Positions 8,830 through 17,130 of a stretch of 53,616 nt of DNA are shown one piece after another. The position numbers and the translations under genes are program-made. Below the pieces are notes generated by a model. The model ran no database searches, had not been told where the DNA came from, and was given only the letters and a program-made list of their open reading frames with translations. Every line of letters starts with the position of its first letter. The first letter of the stretch is position 1. The DNA is taken from positions 1 to 53,616 of the forward strand of contig CALKHV010000020.1 in NCBI GenBank assembly GCA_937988865.1, in the 5' to 3' direction. Origin of the DNA: an uncultured Propionibacteriaceae bacterium (lineage in GTDB: Bacteria > Actinomycetota > Actinomycetes > Propionibacteriales > Propionibacteriaceae).

Positions 8830-9294
8830 GTGCGGCTGGCGCTCGACTGGGGACGCGCCCGGATCGGCGTGGCCGCCTGCGACGCGGACGGGATTCTGGC
8901 TTATCCCGTCGAGACCATCGCCACCCGCGACCAGCCCCTGCGTCGAGTGGTGGCGCTGGTGGCCGAGTACGAACCCATCGAGGTGTTGCTCGGCCTTCCC
9001 CGGGCCCTGTCGGGGACGGACGGCCCGGCTGCCGAGGCGATGCGCCTCGTGGCCGACGACCTCGCGTGGGCGCTGCACCCGATCCCGGTGTGTCTGGTCG
9101 ATGAACGCATGAGCACGGTTGTGGCAGCACGTAACCTGTCTGCAGCAGGCAAGGATTCCCGGCACCGGCGCGGGATGATCGACCAGGCCGCTGCGGTCGC
9201 GATTCTCGAGCACGCCCTCGAGATCGAGCGCAGCACGGGACGCCCCTCAGGGTCGGCCGTGGTCGTGGCTGAACGGGAAGGTGGCAGGTCGTGA
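8830..9294 (+). CDS. ruvX: Putative pre-16S rRNA nuclease / Holliday junction resolvase-like protein
   Basis: A 154-residue RNase H-fold protein of the YqgF/RuvX family, linked to 16S rRNA 5' end maturation. The first acidic motif is LALDWGRARIGVA; then come EVLLGLPRALSGTDGPAAE, VDERMSTVVA and a C-terminal DQAAAVAILEH carrying the last acidic residue. The GTG at 8830 is chosen because GAGG lies about 7 nt upstream; a TTG at 8809, overlapping alaS, would add seven residues. It overlaps mltG by 4 nt (GTGA). The alaS-ruvX-mltG-aroE order is common in actinobacteria and firmicutes. Confidence 0.9.
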   Translation: MRLALDWGRARIGVAACDADGILAYPVETIATRDQPLRRVVALVAEYEPIEVLLGLPRALSGTDGPAAEAMRLVADDLAWALHPIPVCLVDERMSTVVAARNLSAAGKDSRHRRGMIDQAAAVAILEHALEIERSTGRPSGSAVVVAEREGGRS

Positions 9295-10406
9295 GCGGGG
9301 TCTTCATCGACAACGACGGGCAGTGGTCGTGGCGCAAGTTCGGCTATCACGCCCGGTCAGCCTTCGCCGTGCTCCTCAGCCTCGCGGTGCTGACCGGCGG
9401 CGCCTGGTTCACCCTCGACAAGGCGAATCAGGCCTACGTCGCTTTCCGCACCACCAACGACTACCTCGGTCCGGGCGAGGCCGACGTCCTGGTCACGATC
9501 CCCCGAGGGGCATCCATCAATGAGATGGGTGACCTGCTCCTCGACGCGGACGTGATCAAGTCGATGAAGGCGTTCAAGAGTGCAGCCGCGTCGACGCCCG
9601 GGACGAACACCATCCAGGCCGGCAAGTACAAGCTGAAGACGAAGATGTCGGCTGCCGGGGCCCTGGCCGTGCTGCTGGACCCGAAGAACATCAAGCGGAC
9701 GACCGTCACGATCCCCGAGGGCTGGGACCTGTCGCTGGTGCTGCCCAGACTGACGAAGGCCACCGGCATTTCCAACGCCGAATTCAAGAAGGTCCTCGCC
9801 GCGCCGAAGGATCTCGGGCTGCCCACCTACGCCAAGAACAACGCTGAAGGTTTCCTCTTTCCCGAGACGTACGAGGTCGACGACAAGCCGACGGCGACGG
9901 CGATGCTCACCCAGATGGTCGACCAGTTCACCTCGGTCTCTGGCTCGCTGAAGCTTGAGGCGCGAGCGAAGAACGTCGACCTGACCCCCTATCAGGTGGT
10001 CATCATGGCCAGCATCATCGAGGCCGAGGTCCACACCGACAAGTACCGCCCCCTGGTGGCCGAGGTGCTGATGAACCGCCTTGCGGCAGGTGAGAAGCTG
10101 CAACTCGACTCCACCGTCAGCTACGCGACCGGCAAGACGGGTACGGTCTTCACGACGGACGCCGATCGCGCCATCGACTCACCGTTCAACACCTACAAGG
10201 TCGACGGCCTGCCCCCGTCGCCGATCAATTCCCCGGGCAAGGCGTCACTGAGCGCCGTCCTCAACCCCGGGAAGGGCAACTACAAGTTCTTCACGGTCGT
10301 GAACCTCGAGACTGGCGAGACGGAGTTCTCGACCACGTTCGAGGAGCACCAGAAGAGCGTCGCCAAGTTGCAGCAGTGGTGTGCTGCGAACACGGGCAAG
10401 TGCTGA
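9291..10406 (+). CDS. mltG: Endolytic murein transglycosylase MltG (YceG-like)
   Basis: A 371-residue membrane-anchored lytic transglycosylase that cuts nascent peptidoglycan strands. A short cytosolic N-terminus is followed by one transmembrane segment (residues ~23-41), a LysM-like region (VTIPRGASINEMGDLL) and the YceG domain with GFLFPETYEV. Glu244 in MASIIEAE matches the catalytic Glu of E. coli MltG, and NRL...LQLDSTVSYATG follows it. The C-terminus ends in a KC-containing tail. It overlaps ruvX by 4 nt and is followed by aroE after 16 nt. Confidence 0.94.
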   Translation: MSGVFIDNDGQWSWRKFGYHARSAFAVLLSLAVLTGGAWFTLDKANQAYVAFRTTNDYLGPGEADVLVTIPRGASINEMGDLLLDADVIKSMKAFKSAAASTPGTNTIQAGKYKLKTKMSAAGALAVLLDPKNIKRTTVTIPEGWDLSLVLPRLTKATGISNAEFKKVLAAPKDLGLPTYAKNNAEGFLFPETYEVDDKPTATAMLTQMVDQFTSVSGSLKLEARAKNVDLTPYQVVIMASIIEAEVHTDKYRPLVAEVLMNRLAAGEKLQLDSTVSYATGKTGTVFTTDADRAIDSPFNTYKVDGLPPSPINSPGKASLSAVLNPGKGNYKFFTVVNLETGETEFSTTFEEHQKSVAKLQQWCAANTGKC

Positions 10407-10422
10407 CGACCCGGACGCCCAC

Positions 10423-11247
10423 GTGACTGCTCCCCTGGGCGCAGCCCAGCGGTGCGCGGTCATCGGCCACCCCGCGGGCCACTCCCTGTCCCCGGTCATG
10501 CATCGTGCGGGCTATCGGCACCTCGGGTTGGGGTGGACCTATGAGGCGGTCGACGTCGCCCCGGGCCAGGTTGACGCCTTCATCGGCGGCCTGGACGCGT
10601 CTTGGCGTGGCCTGAGCGTCACGATGCCCCACAAGGAGGCGATCCTCGCCCATGGTGAGCCTGACGACCTCGTCAGACTGGTCGGGGCGGCGAACACGCT
10701 CATCCTCGGGAGCGATCCCATCGTGCGCAACACCGACGTGACAGGTTTCGAGGCTGCCTGCCGCAGTGCCGGCGTCCTTCCTGACAACGCCACCATTGCC
10801 GGCGCGGGTGCCACGACGCGTTCGGTGCTCGTCGCCCTCGCGAGGCTGGGATGTCGCCTCGTGACGGTCCTGGCTCGGCGTCCGGAGCAGGCGGCGGGCC
10901 TGCGTCCCCTTGCCGAGGCGGTGGGCATCACCTTGACCCAGGCACCCCTGGATGCCGACCCCCGGCCCACCGACCTGGTCGTCTCGACGATTCCGGGGGA
11001 CGGGCTGGCGTCCGTGGCGGAGGGACTTGCCTCGGCGACCGCCTGCGTGTTCGACGTCGCGTACGACCCCTGGCCCACACCGCTGGCCGCTGCCGCCTCC
11101 CGGCTGGGGCTCCCTGTGCTCGACGGCATCGACCTGTTGGCCCATCAGGCGGTCGACCAACTCCGGCTCATGACCGGGGGCAGCGTCCCCGTCGACCTGC
11201 TCCTCGTCGCTGCTCGGGACGAGATGTCCCGGCGCGCCGTTACCTGA
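10423..11247 (+). CDS. aroE: Shikimate dehydrogenase
   Basis: A 274-residue enzyme reducing 3-dehydroshikimate to shikimate with NADPH. The substrate-binding part shows VIGHPAGHSLSPVMH, TMPHKE (catalytic Lys) and NTDVTGFEAA (catalytic Asp). The nucleotide-binding turn is AGAGATTRSV, an Ala-for-Gly variant of the usual GAGGA.R. A C-terminal helix has HQAVDQLRLMTG. The GTG at 10423 is chosen to give MTAPLG just before the conserved core; no clear SD precedes it, and an upstream GTG at 10381 inside mltG is possible. It heads the aroE-aroC-aroK-aroB group, although aroC may have its own promoter. Confidence 0.93.
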   Translation: MTAPLGAAQRCAVIGHPAGHSLSPVMHRAGYRHLGLGWTYEAVDVAPGQVDAFIGGLDASWRGLSVTMPHKEAILAHGEPDDLVRLVGAANTLILGSDPIVRNTDVTGFEAACRSAGVLPDNATIAGAGATTRSVLVALARLGCRLVTVLARRPEQAAGLRPLAEAVGITLTQAPLDADPRPTDLVVSTIPGDGLASVAEGLASATACVFDVAYDPWPTPLAAAASRLGLPVLDGIDLLAHQAVDQLRLMTGGSVPVDLLLVAARDEMSRRAVT

Positions 11248-11253
11248 CAGACT
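11248..11253 (+). promoter_or_regulatory. Candidate -10 box (CAGACT), leaderless start of aroC
   Basis: CAGACT directly follows the aroE stop and is separated by 6 nt from the aroC ATG. It may be an internal promoter of the shikimate cluster. There is no SD before aroC, which fits a leaderless start. Confidence 0.35.
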
Positions 11254-11259
11254 GCACGC

Positions 11260-12456
11260 ATGTTGCGTTTCCTCACGGCGGGCGAGTCCCACGGCCAGGC
11301 ACTCATCGCCACCATGGAGGGCATCCCTGCCCATGTAAAGGTGTCGTCCGACGACATTCGTGCCGCGCTGGCGAGGCGTCGCCTGGGCGTCGGACGCGGA
11401 GCACGCATGAAGTTCGAGGCTGATGAGGTGCGACTCCTCGCCGGCTTCCGTCACGGCGAGACCCTGGGCTCACCCATCGCCGTCGAGATCGGCAACACCG
11501 AGTGGCCCAAGTGGGCCGACGTCATGAGCGCGGACGCGGTCGATCCCGCTGTCCTTGCCGAGCAGGCCCGGAATGCGCCCCTGACCCGCCCACGTCCCGG
11601 CCACGCCGACCTCGCGGGCATGCAGAAGTACGACTTCGATGAGGCCCGGCCGATCCTGGAGCGTGCCAGCGCCCGCGAGACGGCCGCTCGCGTGGCCCTC
11701 GGCGAGATCGCCAAGCAATTCCTCCAGCAGGGCTTCGGCATCAGCGTGCTCAGCCACGTCGTCGAACTGGGACCGGTCAAGGCTGCACAGGGCGACTTCC
11801 CGCACATCTCGGACCTGACCCGCATCGATGATGACCCGGTCCGCTGCTTCGATCCCGACGCCTCCCTCGCCATGCAGGCCGAGGTTGAGGCGTGCCGGCG
11901 CGAGGGTGACACGATCGGGGGGGTCGTCGAAGTGCTGGCGTGGGGCCTGCCCCCGGGCCTTGGCTCGCACATCCAGTGGGACCGGCGGCTCGACTCGCAG
12001 ATCGCAGGTGCCCTGATGGGCATCCAGGCCATCAAGGGTGTCGAGTTCGGCCACGGTTTCGAGACGGCACGCGTCCGCGGGAGCCTGGCCCATGACGAGA
12101 TCGTGCCCGAGGAGGGCGGCATCCGCCGTGTCACGCACCACTCCGGCGGGGTCGAGGGCGGCATGAGCACGGGCGAGGTCCTGCGCGTCCGGGCTGCGAT
12201 GAAGCCGATCGCGACGGTGCCCCGTGCCCTGAGGACGATCGACGTCGAGACCGGCGAGCCTGCCGCTGCGCACCACCAGCGCTCGGACGTCTGCGCCGTC
12301 CCCGCGGCCGGGGTCGTCGCCGAGGCTATGGTCGCGCTGGTGCTGGCGTCCCTCTGCCTCGACAAGTTCGGTGGCGACTCGCTCTGTGACGCCTCGACCA
12401 GCTACCGCGCCTACCTCGCCCGGGTCGCCGACAGCGGGCTGGAGATCGGCCGGTGA
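11260..12456 (+). CDS. aroC: Chorismate synthase
   Basis: A 398-residue FMN-dependent enzyme converting EPSP to chorismate. Signatures in order: the N-terminal RFLTAGESHGQAL (FMN-site His), RRRLGVGRGARM, RPGHADLAGMQKYDF, ARETAARVALGEIAKQFL, GIQAIKGVEFGHGFE, and near the C-terminus HHQRSDVCAVPAAGVV. Length is normal for the actinobacterial type. The last codon overlaps the aroK GTG by 4 nt. Chorismate made here feeds tyrA and probably the PabC-like lyase encoded ~33-37 kb downstream. Confidence 0.97.
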   Translation: MLRFLTAGESHGQALIATMEGIPAHVKVSSDDIRAALARRRLGVGRGARMKFEADEVRLLAGFRHGETLGSPIAVEIGNTEWPKWADVMSADAVDPAVLAEQARNAPLTRPRPGHADLAGMQKYDFDEARPILERASARETAARVALGEIAKQFLQQGFGISVLSHVVELGPVKAAQGDFPHISDLTRIDDDPVRCFDPDASLAMQAEVEACRREGDTIGGVVEVLAWGLPPGLGSHIQWDRRLDSQIAGALMGIQAIKGVEFGHGFETARVRGSLAHDEIVPEEGGIRRVTHHSGGVEGGMSTGEVLRVRAAMKPIATVPRALRTIDVETGEPAAAHHQRSDVCAVPAAGVVAEAMVALVLASLCLDKFGGDSLCDASTSYRAYLARVADSGLEIGR

Positions 12457-12986
12457 CGCGGACCATCGCGATCGTCGGCGCCCCCGGCGCAGGCAAGACC
12501 ACCGTCGGACGGGCCGTCGCACACAAACTCGACATTCCCTTCATCGATGTCGACGCCCAGGTGGCCCAACGGGCGGGCAAGAGTGTCCCCGAGATCTTCC
12601 TCGAGGACGGCGAAGCTGCCTTCCGTGAGCTCGAACTGCAGGCGACCCTCGACTGCCTGTCGCGTCCGGGTGTGGTGTCACTCGGTGGCGGAGCGGTGAT
12701 GAACCCCCTGATCAGGCGCGCGCTGGGCGCCCACACAGTCGTGTGGCTGCAGGTCTCGGCCGCCCAGGCGACACGCCGGGTGGGCCTCAACAGCGGACGC
12801 CCCCTGCTGACCGGGAACGTCCGGTCGCGACTGGTGAAACTGCTGAACGAACGCACACCGCTGTACGCCGACGTCGCGAGCATCACGATCGACACCAACG
12901 GGCAGAAACCGGCGTCCGTGGTGACGCTTGTGTTGCGCGCCATCGGGTATCAAGAGGACGAGGAGGCGGGCGATGACGAGCATTGA
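12453..12986 (+). CDS. aroK: Shikimate kinase
   Basis: A 177-residue P-loop kinase phosphorylating shikimate at the 3-hydroxyl. Walker A is GAPGAGKTT (residues ~9-17); the shikimate-binding FIDVDAQVAQRAGKSV follows; VSLGGGAV and the lid-region arginine in SGRPLL are present. The GTG start overlaps the aroC stop (GTGA). The C-terminus overlaps the aroB start by 14 nt, so translation is probably coupled. Confidence 0.95.
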   Translation: MTRTIAIVGAPGAGKTTVGRAVAHKLDIPFIDVDAQVAQRAGKSVPEIFLEDGEAAFRELELQATLDCLSRPGVVSLGGGAVMNPLIRRALGAHTVVWLQVSAAQATRRVGLNSGRPLLTGNVRSRLVKLLNERTPLYADVASITIDTNGQKPASVVTLVLRAIGYQEDEEAGDDEH

Positions 12987-14058
12987 GGTCCGGGCCGACC
13001 GCCCGTACGTGGTCGAGGTGGCATCGGGCGCCCTGTCCGGCCTGCGTCCCCTGCTCGGGGACGCCCAGCGGGTCGCCATCCTGCACCCGGGCGTGCTCGC
13101 CAACCGTGCGTCCGCGCTCGCCCACCATCTCGGCGACGACGGAATCGTCGCCACCCTGATCGAACTGCCGGACGCCGAGGAGTCGAAGACCGCCGCCGTC
13201 CTCGTCAGTTGTTGGGACGCCCTCGCCGAAGCGGGGTTCACGCGCTCGGACGTCGTGGTTGGGCTGGGTGGCGGGGCCACCACCGACCTGGCCGGCTTCG
13301 TCGCTGCGTCCTGGCTGCGAGGCGTGGGATTCATCTCGGTGCCCACCTCCGTGCTGGCCATGGTGGACGCGGCCGTCGGCGGCAAGACGGGCATCAACAT
13401 CGCGGCCGGCAAGAACCTGGTCGGCGCCTTCCACGAACCGCTGGGGGTGCTCTGCGACCTCGACCTGCTGGCCGAGCTGCCTGCGTCAGAGGTGAGTTCA
13501 GGCCTGGCCGAGGTCATCAAGGCGGGCTTCATCGCTGATCCACGCATCCTCGACCTGGTCGAACAGGACCCTGCCGACGCCCGGGACGTGGGCTCCGTGC
13601 GCTTCGCCGAGCTCGTCCGACGTGCCATCGCCGTGAAGGCTGCGACGGTGTCGTCCGACCTGCGCGAGGCGACGTCGGTGGGTGACCGGGTCGGACGCGA
13701 GGCCCTCAACTACGGGCACACGCTCGGGCATGCGATCGAGGCCCACCAGCACTTCACCTGGCGACACGGCGAGGCAGTCAGCGTCGGCATGGTGTTCGCC
13801 GCCGAGCTCAGCCACCGCGAGCTGGGGCTCGACACTGCCACCGTCGCGCGCCACCGCGATGTCCTGGCGTCCGTCGGTCTGCCCATCAGCTACAACCTCG
13901 CCCGCTTCGACGTGCTGCGGGCCGCGATGAGCCTCGACAAGAAGGCACGCGGCTCGAGACTGCGGATGGTCGGCCTGCGCGAGGTCGGGCACGTCAGCAT
14001 CATCGACGGTCCCGACGAGGACGCCCTCGCGGCGTCCTACGCCGCCCTGGCACCGTAG
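12973..14058 (+). CDS. aroB: 3-Dehydroquinate synthase
   Basis: A 361-residue NAD- and metal-dependent enzyme for the second shikimate step (DAHP to dehydroquinate). Motifs: LPDAEESKT, VVGLGGGATTDLAGFVAA (NAD site), PTSVLAMVDAAVGGKTGIN, then the zinc ligands in GLAEVIKAG and in NYGHTLGHAIE and FTWRHGEAVSVGM. The ATG at 12973 is chosen because GAGGAGG stands just upstream and it yields the conserved MTSIEV N-terminus. It overlaps aroK and ends the cluster, followed by a small hairpin; no aroQ or dehydroquinase follows. Confidence 0.96.
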   Translation: MTSIEVRADRPYVVEVASGALSGLRPLLGDAQRVAILHPGVLANRASALAHHLGDDGIVATLIELPDAEESKTAAVLVSCWDALAEAGFTRSDVVVGLGGGATTDLAGFVAASWLRGVGFISVPTSVLAMVDAAVGGKTGINIAAGKNLVGAFHEPLGVLCDLDLLAELPASEVSSGLAEVIKAGFIADPRILDLVEQDPADARDVGSVRFAELVRRAIAVKAATVSSDLREATSVGDRVGREALNYGHTLGHAIEAHQHFTWRHGEAVSVGMVFAAELSHRELGLDTATVARHRDVLASVGLPISYNLARFDVLRAAMSLDKKARGSRLRMVGLREVGHVSIIDGPDEDALAASYAALAP

Positions 14059-14065
14059 CCGGGGT

Positions 14066-14079
14066 CGTCAGGGCTGACG
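14066..14079. terminator. Short hairpin between convergent aroB and pentapeptide gene
   Basis: CGTCAG-GG-CTGACG is a perfect 6-bp inverted repeat in the 24-nt gap between the two convergent stop codons. The loop is very short and there is no T tract, so terminator function is tentative. Confidence 0.4.
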
Positions 14080-14082
14080 CAC

Positions 14083-14751
14083 TCAGGCTTCGGTCGGGTC
14101 GATCAGGCGGATCCCCATCGCCGAGGCCAGCTGTTCCGCCAGGTCGGCCATCCGGTCGGTCGTGACGGTGGCCCCGCGCAGGCCCTCGACCCCCTTCAGC
14201 CCCAGCAATTCGCACGAGTCGAGCAGCGTCCGGGTGTGGCGGGCCTCGTGGAACTGCGCCTCACCCAGGTCGCACCGCTCGAACCGGACGTCGATCAACC
14301 GGGCCCCGGCCAGGTCGGCGCCCACCATGCGACAGGAGTCGAAGACAACCCTGGTCAGTCGTGCGAAGCGCAGGCTGGCCAGGTCGAGGACGCATCCGGT
14401 GAACCGGACGTCCTGCAGTGTCGCACCAGGCATCGAAACGCCGGTGAGGCGACTCTGCGTCCACGCGACGCGATGGAAGATCCCTTCGACGGCGGAGACG
14501 TTCGCGGCGTCCACTCCGACCAGCTCGACGTCGGCCCACGAGGTCCTGCGCCACGAACTCCCGGCCAGCGTCCCGGAGCGCAGACGGCACGAACGAACCT
14601 CGACGACGTCGAACTCACGCCCGGACGCGGCGACCCGCGCTGCGTCCAGATCGTAGGGGTCGGCGTCCACGCCCCCGTTGTCGAGCAGGTCGACGGGCGT
14701 GAGGTCGTCGAGCCGCGGGGGATGCGGGGGAGTGGGGAGGGTTCGGGCCAT
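14083..14751 (-). CDS. Pentapeptide-repeat protein
   Basis: A 222-residue protein whose middle (residues ~45-185) is built of A(D/N)LxX-like repeats: GATLQDVRFTGCVLDLASLRF, MVGADLAGARLIDVRFERCDL and similar, predicting a right-handed quadrilateral beta-helix. The Pro-rich N-terminus and the 35-residue C-terminus fall outside the repeats. Some family members mimic DNA and protect gyrase, but most have no known function and none can be assigned here. It is monocistronic, divergent from efp, and starts with a well-placed leaderless -10. Confidence 0.82.
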   Translation of the reverse strand: MARTLPTPPHPPRLDDLTPVDLLDNGGVDADPYDLDAARVAASGREFDVVEVRSCRLRSGTLAGSSWRRTSWADVELVGVDAANVSAVEGIFHRVAWTQSRLTGVSMPGATLQDVRFTGCVLDLASLRFARLTRVVFDSCRMVGADLAGARLIDVRFERCDLGEAQFHEARHTRTLLDSCELLGLKGVEGLRGATVTTDRMADLAEQLASAMGIRLIDPTEA

Positions 14752-14757
14752 CGGCCA

Positions 14758-14763
14758 AGGCTA
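14758..14763 (-). promoter_or_regulatory. Candidate -10 box (TAGCCT), leaderless start
   Basis: On the minus strand TAGCCT is followed by exactly 6 nt and the ATG at 14751. There is no SD, so a leaderless transcript is likely. Confidence 0.45.
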
Positions 14764-14797
14764 GCCTCGCGATGACGGGCCCAGCGCCGGCCTCCGC

Positions 14798-14803
14798 TAG
14801 ACT
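14798..14803 (+). promoter_or_regulatory. Candidate -10 box (TAGACT) for efp
   Basis: TAGACT within CGCTAGACTCG lies 53 nt before the efp ATG. The leader ends in GGAGAGGCGAAAGG, an extended purine-rich SD region. No convincing -35 was found at 17 bp. Confidence 0.45.
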
Positions 14804-14856
14804 CGAACGTTGTTGGCCCCGGCTGTGCGGCGGCCGGAGAGGCGAAAGGCATCACG

Positions 14857-15420
14857 ATGGCATCGACGAACGAGATCAAGAACGGCATGGTCCTCGACCT
14901 GGACGGCCAGCTGTGGCAGGTGCTGTGGTTCCAGCACCACAAGCCCGGCAAGGGCAACACCGTGGTGCGCACCAAGCTCAAGCATGTGCTCTCGGGCAAA
15001 GTCGTCGACAAGACGTTCAACTCCGACACGAAGGTCGACACGGCTACGGTCGACCGCCGCGAGATGCAGTACCTCTACCACGACGGCGATTCGTTCGTCT
15101 TCATGGACACCACCTCGTTCGAGCAGGTCCTGATTCCCGAGGCGACCGTCGGGGACGCCAAGGACTTCATGCTCGAGAACACGATGGCGACGGTGGCCAT
15201 GCACGGTGACGTCCCCCTGTACATCGACCTGCCCGCATCCGTCGAGCTGGTCATCAGCTACACCGAACCGGGCCTGCAGGGCGACCGTTCCACGGGGGGC
15301 ACCAAGCCGGCCACGCTCGAGACCGGCAAGCAGATCAACGTGCCCCTGTTCATCACGACAGGTGAAAAGGTCAAGGTCAACACGACCTCGGGTGAGTACC
15401 TCGGCCGCGTCTCCAGCTGA
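14857..15420 (+). CDS. efp: Elongation factor P
   Basis: A 187-residue, three-domain factor that rescues ribosomes stalled on polyproline. Domain I holds the tip loop HHKPGKGNTVVRTK, with the conserved Lys in PGKG; actinobacterial EF-Ps of this loop type are generally unmodified. Domain III ends KVKVNTTSGEYLGRVSS. Several neighbours have polyproline stretches (for example the S49 peptidase N-terminus), possible clients by inference. The stop overlaps the nusB ATG (TGATG), so the two are translationally coupled. Confidence 0.97.
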   Translation: MASTNEIKNGMVLDLDGQLWQVLWFQHHKPGKGNTVVRTKLKHVLSGKVVDKTFNSDTKVDTATVDRREMQYLYHDGDSFVFMDTTSFEQVLIPEATVGDAKDFMLENTMATVAMHGDVPLYIDLPASVELVISYTEPGLQGDRSTGGTKPATLETGKQINVPLFITTGEKVKVNTTSGEYLGRVSS

Positions 15421-15884
15421 TGGCTGAACGCTACGGCGACCTCGAGATCGAGAAGATCTCGGACGACCTGCAACCTGCGTTCAAGCCGTCAGCCCGCACC
15501 AAGGCCCGCAAGGCGGCCCTCGACATCCTGTTCGAGGCCGAGATTCGTGGACGCGACCCCCGCACCACGCTCGACGAGCACACGGCGGAGGCTGATCCCC
15601 CCGTGCGCGACTTCACCCGCGAACTGGTTCGTGGGTACTGCGAGTTCGCGTCCGTGATCGACCAGCGCATCGCCGAGTGCACGACGATCGGATGGACGCT
15701 GGAGCGCATGCCCAGCATCGACCGGAACCTCGCGCGAATCGCCATCTTTGAAATCGACCACACCGACATCGAGCCCGGGGTCGCGATCGCCGAGGCCGTG
15801 ACGCTGGCGTCCCAGTTCTCGACAGAGGAATCGCCCGCCTATCTGAACGGACTGCTCGCCAAGGCCGCAGCCACTCGTGGCTGA
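15420..15884 (+). CDS. nusB: Transcription antitermination factor NusB
   Basis: A 154-residue all-helical RNA-binding protein that joins NusE at boxA for rRNA antitermination. The core begins at SARTKARKAALDILFEAEIRG and includes LERMPSIDRNLARIAIFEI and PGVAIAEAVTLASQF, all typical. About 25 residues precede the usual start of the domain. efp-nusB is a conserved pair. In many actinobacteria pyrR and the pyr operon follow; here an MFS gene overlaps the nusB stop by 8 nt instead. Confidence 0.95.
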   Translation: MAERYGDLEIEKISDDLQPAFKPSARTKARKAALDILFEAEIRGRDPRTTLDEHTAEADPPVRDFTRELVRGYCEFASVIDQRIAECTTIGWTLERMPSIDRNLARIAIFEIDHTDIEPGVAIAEAVTLASQFSTEESPAYLNGLLAKAAATRG

Positions 15885-17130
15885 GGTCACCACCGACTCG
15901 ATCCAGCGGCGCACGGTCTGGGTGCTGTTCATCGCCCAGATGATCTCCGGACTCGGCATGGGTGCCGGCATGTCGATCGGCAGCCTGCTGGCCTATGAGG
16001 TCACGCAGAACGAGGGTCTCGCGGGCGTGGCGCGCATCGTGTCGGGGCTCGGGGTGGCTTTGTTCGCCGTTCCCTTGGTGACGCTCGCGCGAGCCAGGGG
16101 ACGCCGATTCGCGCTGGGGGCCGGCTGGCTGATCTCTGCAGGCGGTGCCGCCGTGCTGGTGGCGTCGGTGGCGCTCCACAGCATGCCCCTCCTGATGCTC
16201 GGCATGCTCGGTTATGCGGCCGGTTCGGCGTCCGGGCTCCAGGCCCGCTTCGCCGCGACCGATCTCGCGCGTCCTGAACACCGGGCGCGAACCCTGTCGC
16301 TCATCGTCTGGGCGACGACCCTCGGATCGGTCCTGGGACCCAATCTGGCTGCGCCCGGAGCGCTGCTCGGTCGGCGCTTCCACATCGCCGACATCGCCGG
16401 GGCCTACATGATCGCGTCCGGCGCCGTCGCGCTTGCTGCGGTTTTCGTGTTCGTGGCACTCCGACCCGACCCACTGTTGTTGTCGCACGCGACGTCCGCA
16501 CCACCCCCGCGGACGTCTCGACGCCACACCCTGGCCGCCATGTGGACGCACCCCCAGCTCAGGCTCGCCCTGCTGGCCATGGCCGGGGCCCAGTTCACGA
16601 TGACGGCAGTGATGGTCCTGACGCCCGTCCACATGAAGCTGACGGGTCATGGACTGACCTCGGTCGCGCAGACGATGAGCATCCACATCGCCGGCATGTA
16701 CGCCTTCTCGCCGCTCGTCGGCATGCTGGTCGACCGGATCGGGGCCCGGGCCGTCACCCTGTGGGGATCGGGCGTGCTCGGGGTATCCCTCATCGCGGCG
16801 TGGTTCGCCGGCGGGGACCTCCTTGCGCTCAATATTGCCCTCTTCCTGCTGGGCCTCGGCTGGTCGCTCGCCTCGGTGGCCGGCGCCTCCCTGTTGACGC
16901 GGACGGCGTCCGACGACCAGCGCCTGGCCATGCAGGGAACGGCCGACACCGTCACGAACCTCACCGCCGCCCTCGCGGCCGGGATCGCGGGCCCGATCAT
17001 GGCCGTGATCACCTATCGCGGACTCGCCGGGATGGCTGCGCTCGCCCTCATCCCCATGGTCGCCGCAGCGTGGGCAACGAAAACCCGGATGACGACGCTG
17101 TCGGCGTCCGGGCAGAATGGACTCCCGTGA
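15877..17130 (+). CDS. MFS transporter
   Basis: A 417-residue membrane protein with about twelve hydrophobic segments split around a charged loop near residue 210 (DPLLLSHATSAPPPRTSRRH). ARARGRRFALGAGW after the second segment fits the MFS loop 2-3 position. LVDRIGARAVTLWGSG gives the equivalent loop in the second half. The substrate cannot be told from sequence. The GTG start overlaps nusB, and the stop overlaps the next MFS gene (GTGA), so efp-nusB-MFS-MFS look like one unit. Confidence 0.8.
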   Translation: MAEVTTDSIQRRTVWVLFIAQMISGLGMGAGMSIGSLLAYEVTQNEGLAGVARIVSGLGVALFAVPLVTLARARGRRFALGAGWLISAGGAAVLVASVALHSMPLLMLGMLGYAAGSASGLQARFAATDLARPEHRARTLSLIVWATTLGSVLGPNLAAPGALLGRRFHIADIAGAYMIASGAVALAAVFVFVALRPDPLLLSHATSAPPPRTSRRHTLAAMWTHPQLRLALLAMAGAQFTMTAVMVLTPVHMKLTGHGLTSVAQTMSIHIAGMYAFSPLVGMLVDRIGARAVTLWGSGVLGVSLIAAWFAGGDLLALNIALFLLGLGWSLASVAGASLLTRTASDDQRLAMQGTADTVTNLTAALAAGIAGPIMAVITYRGLAGMAALALIPMVAAAWATKTRMTTLSASGQNGLP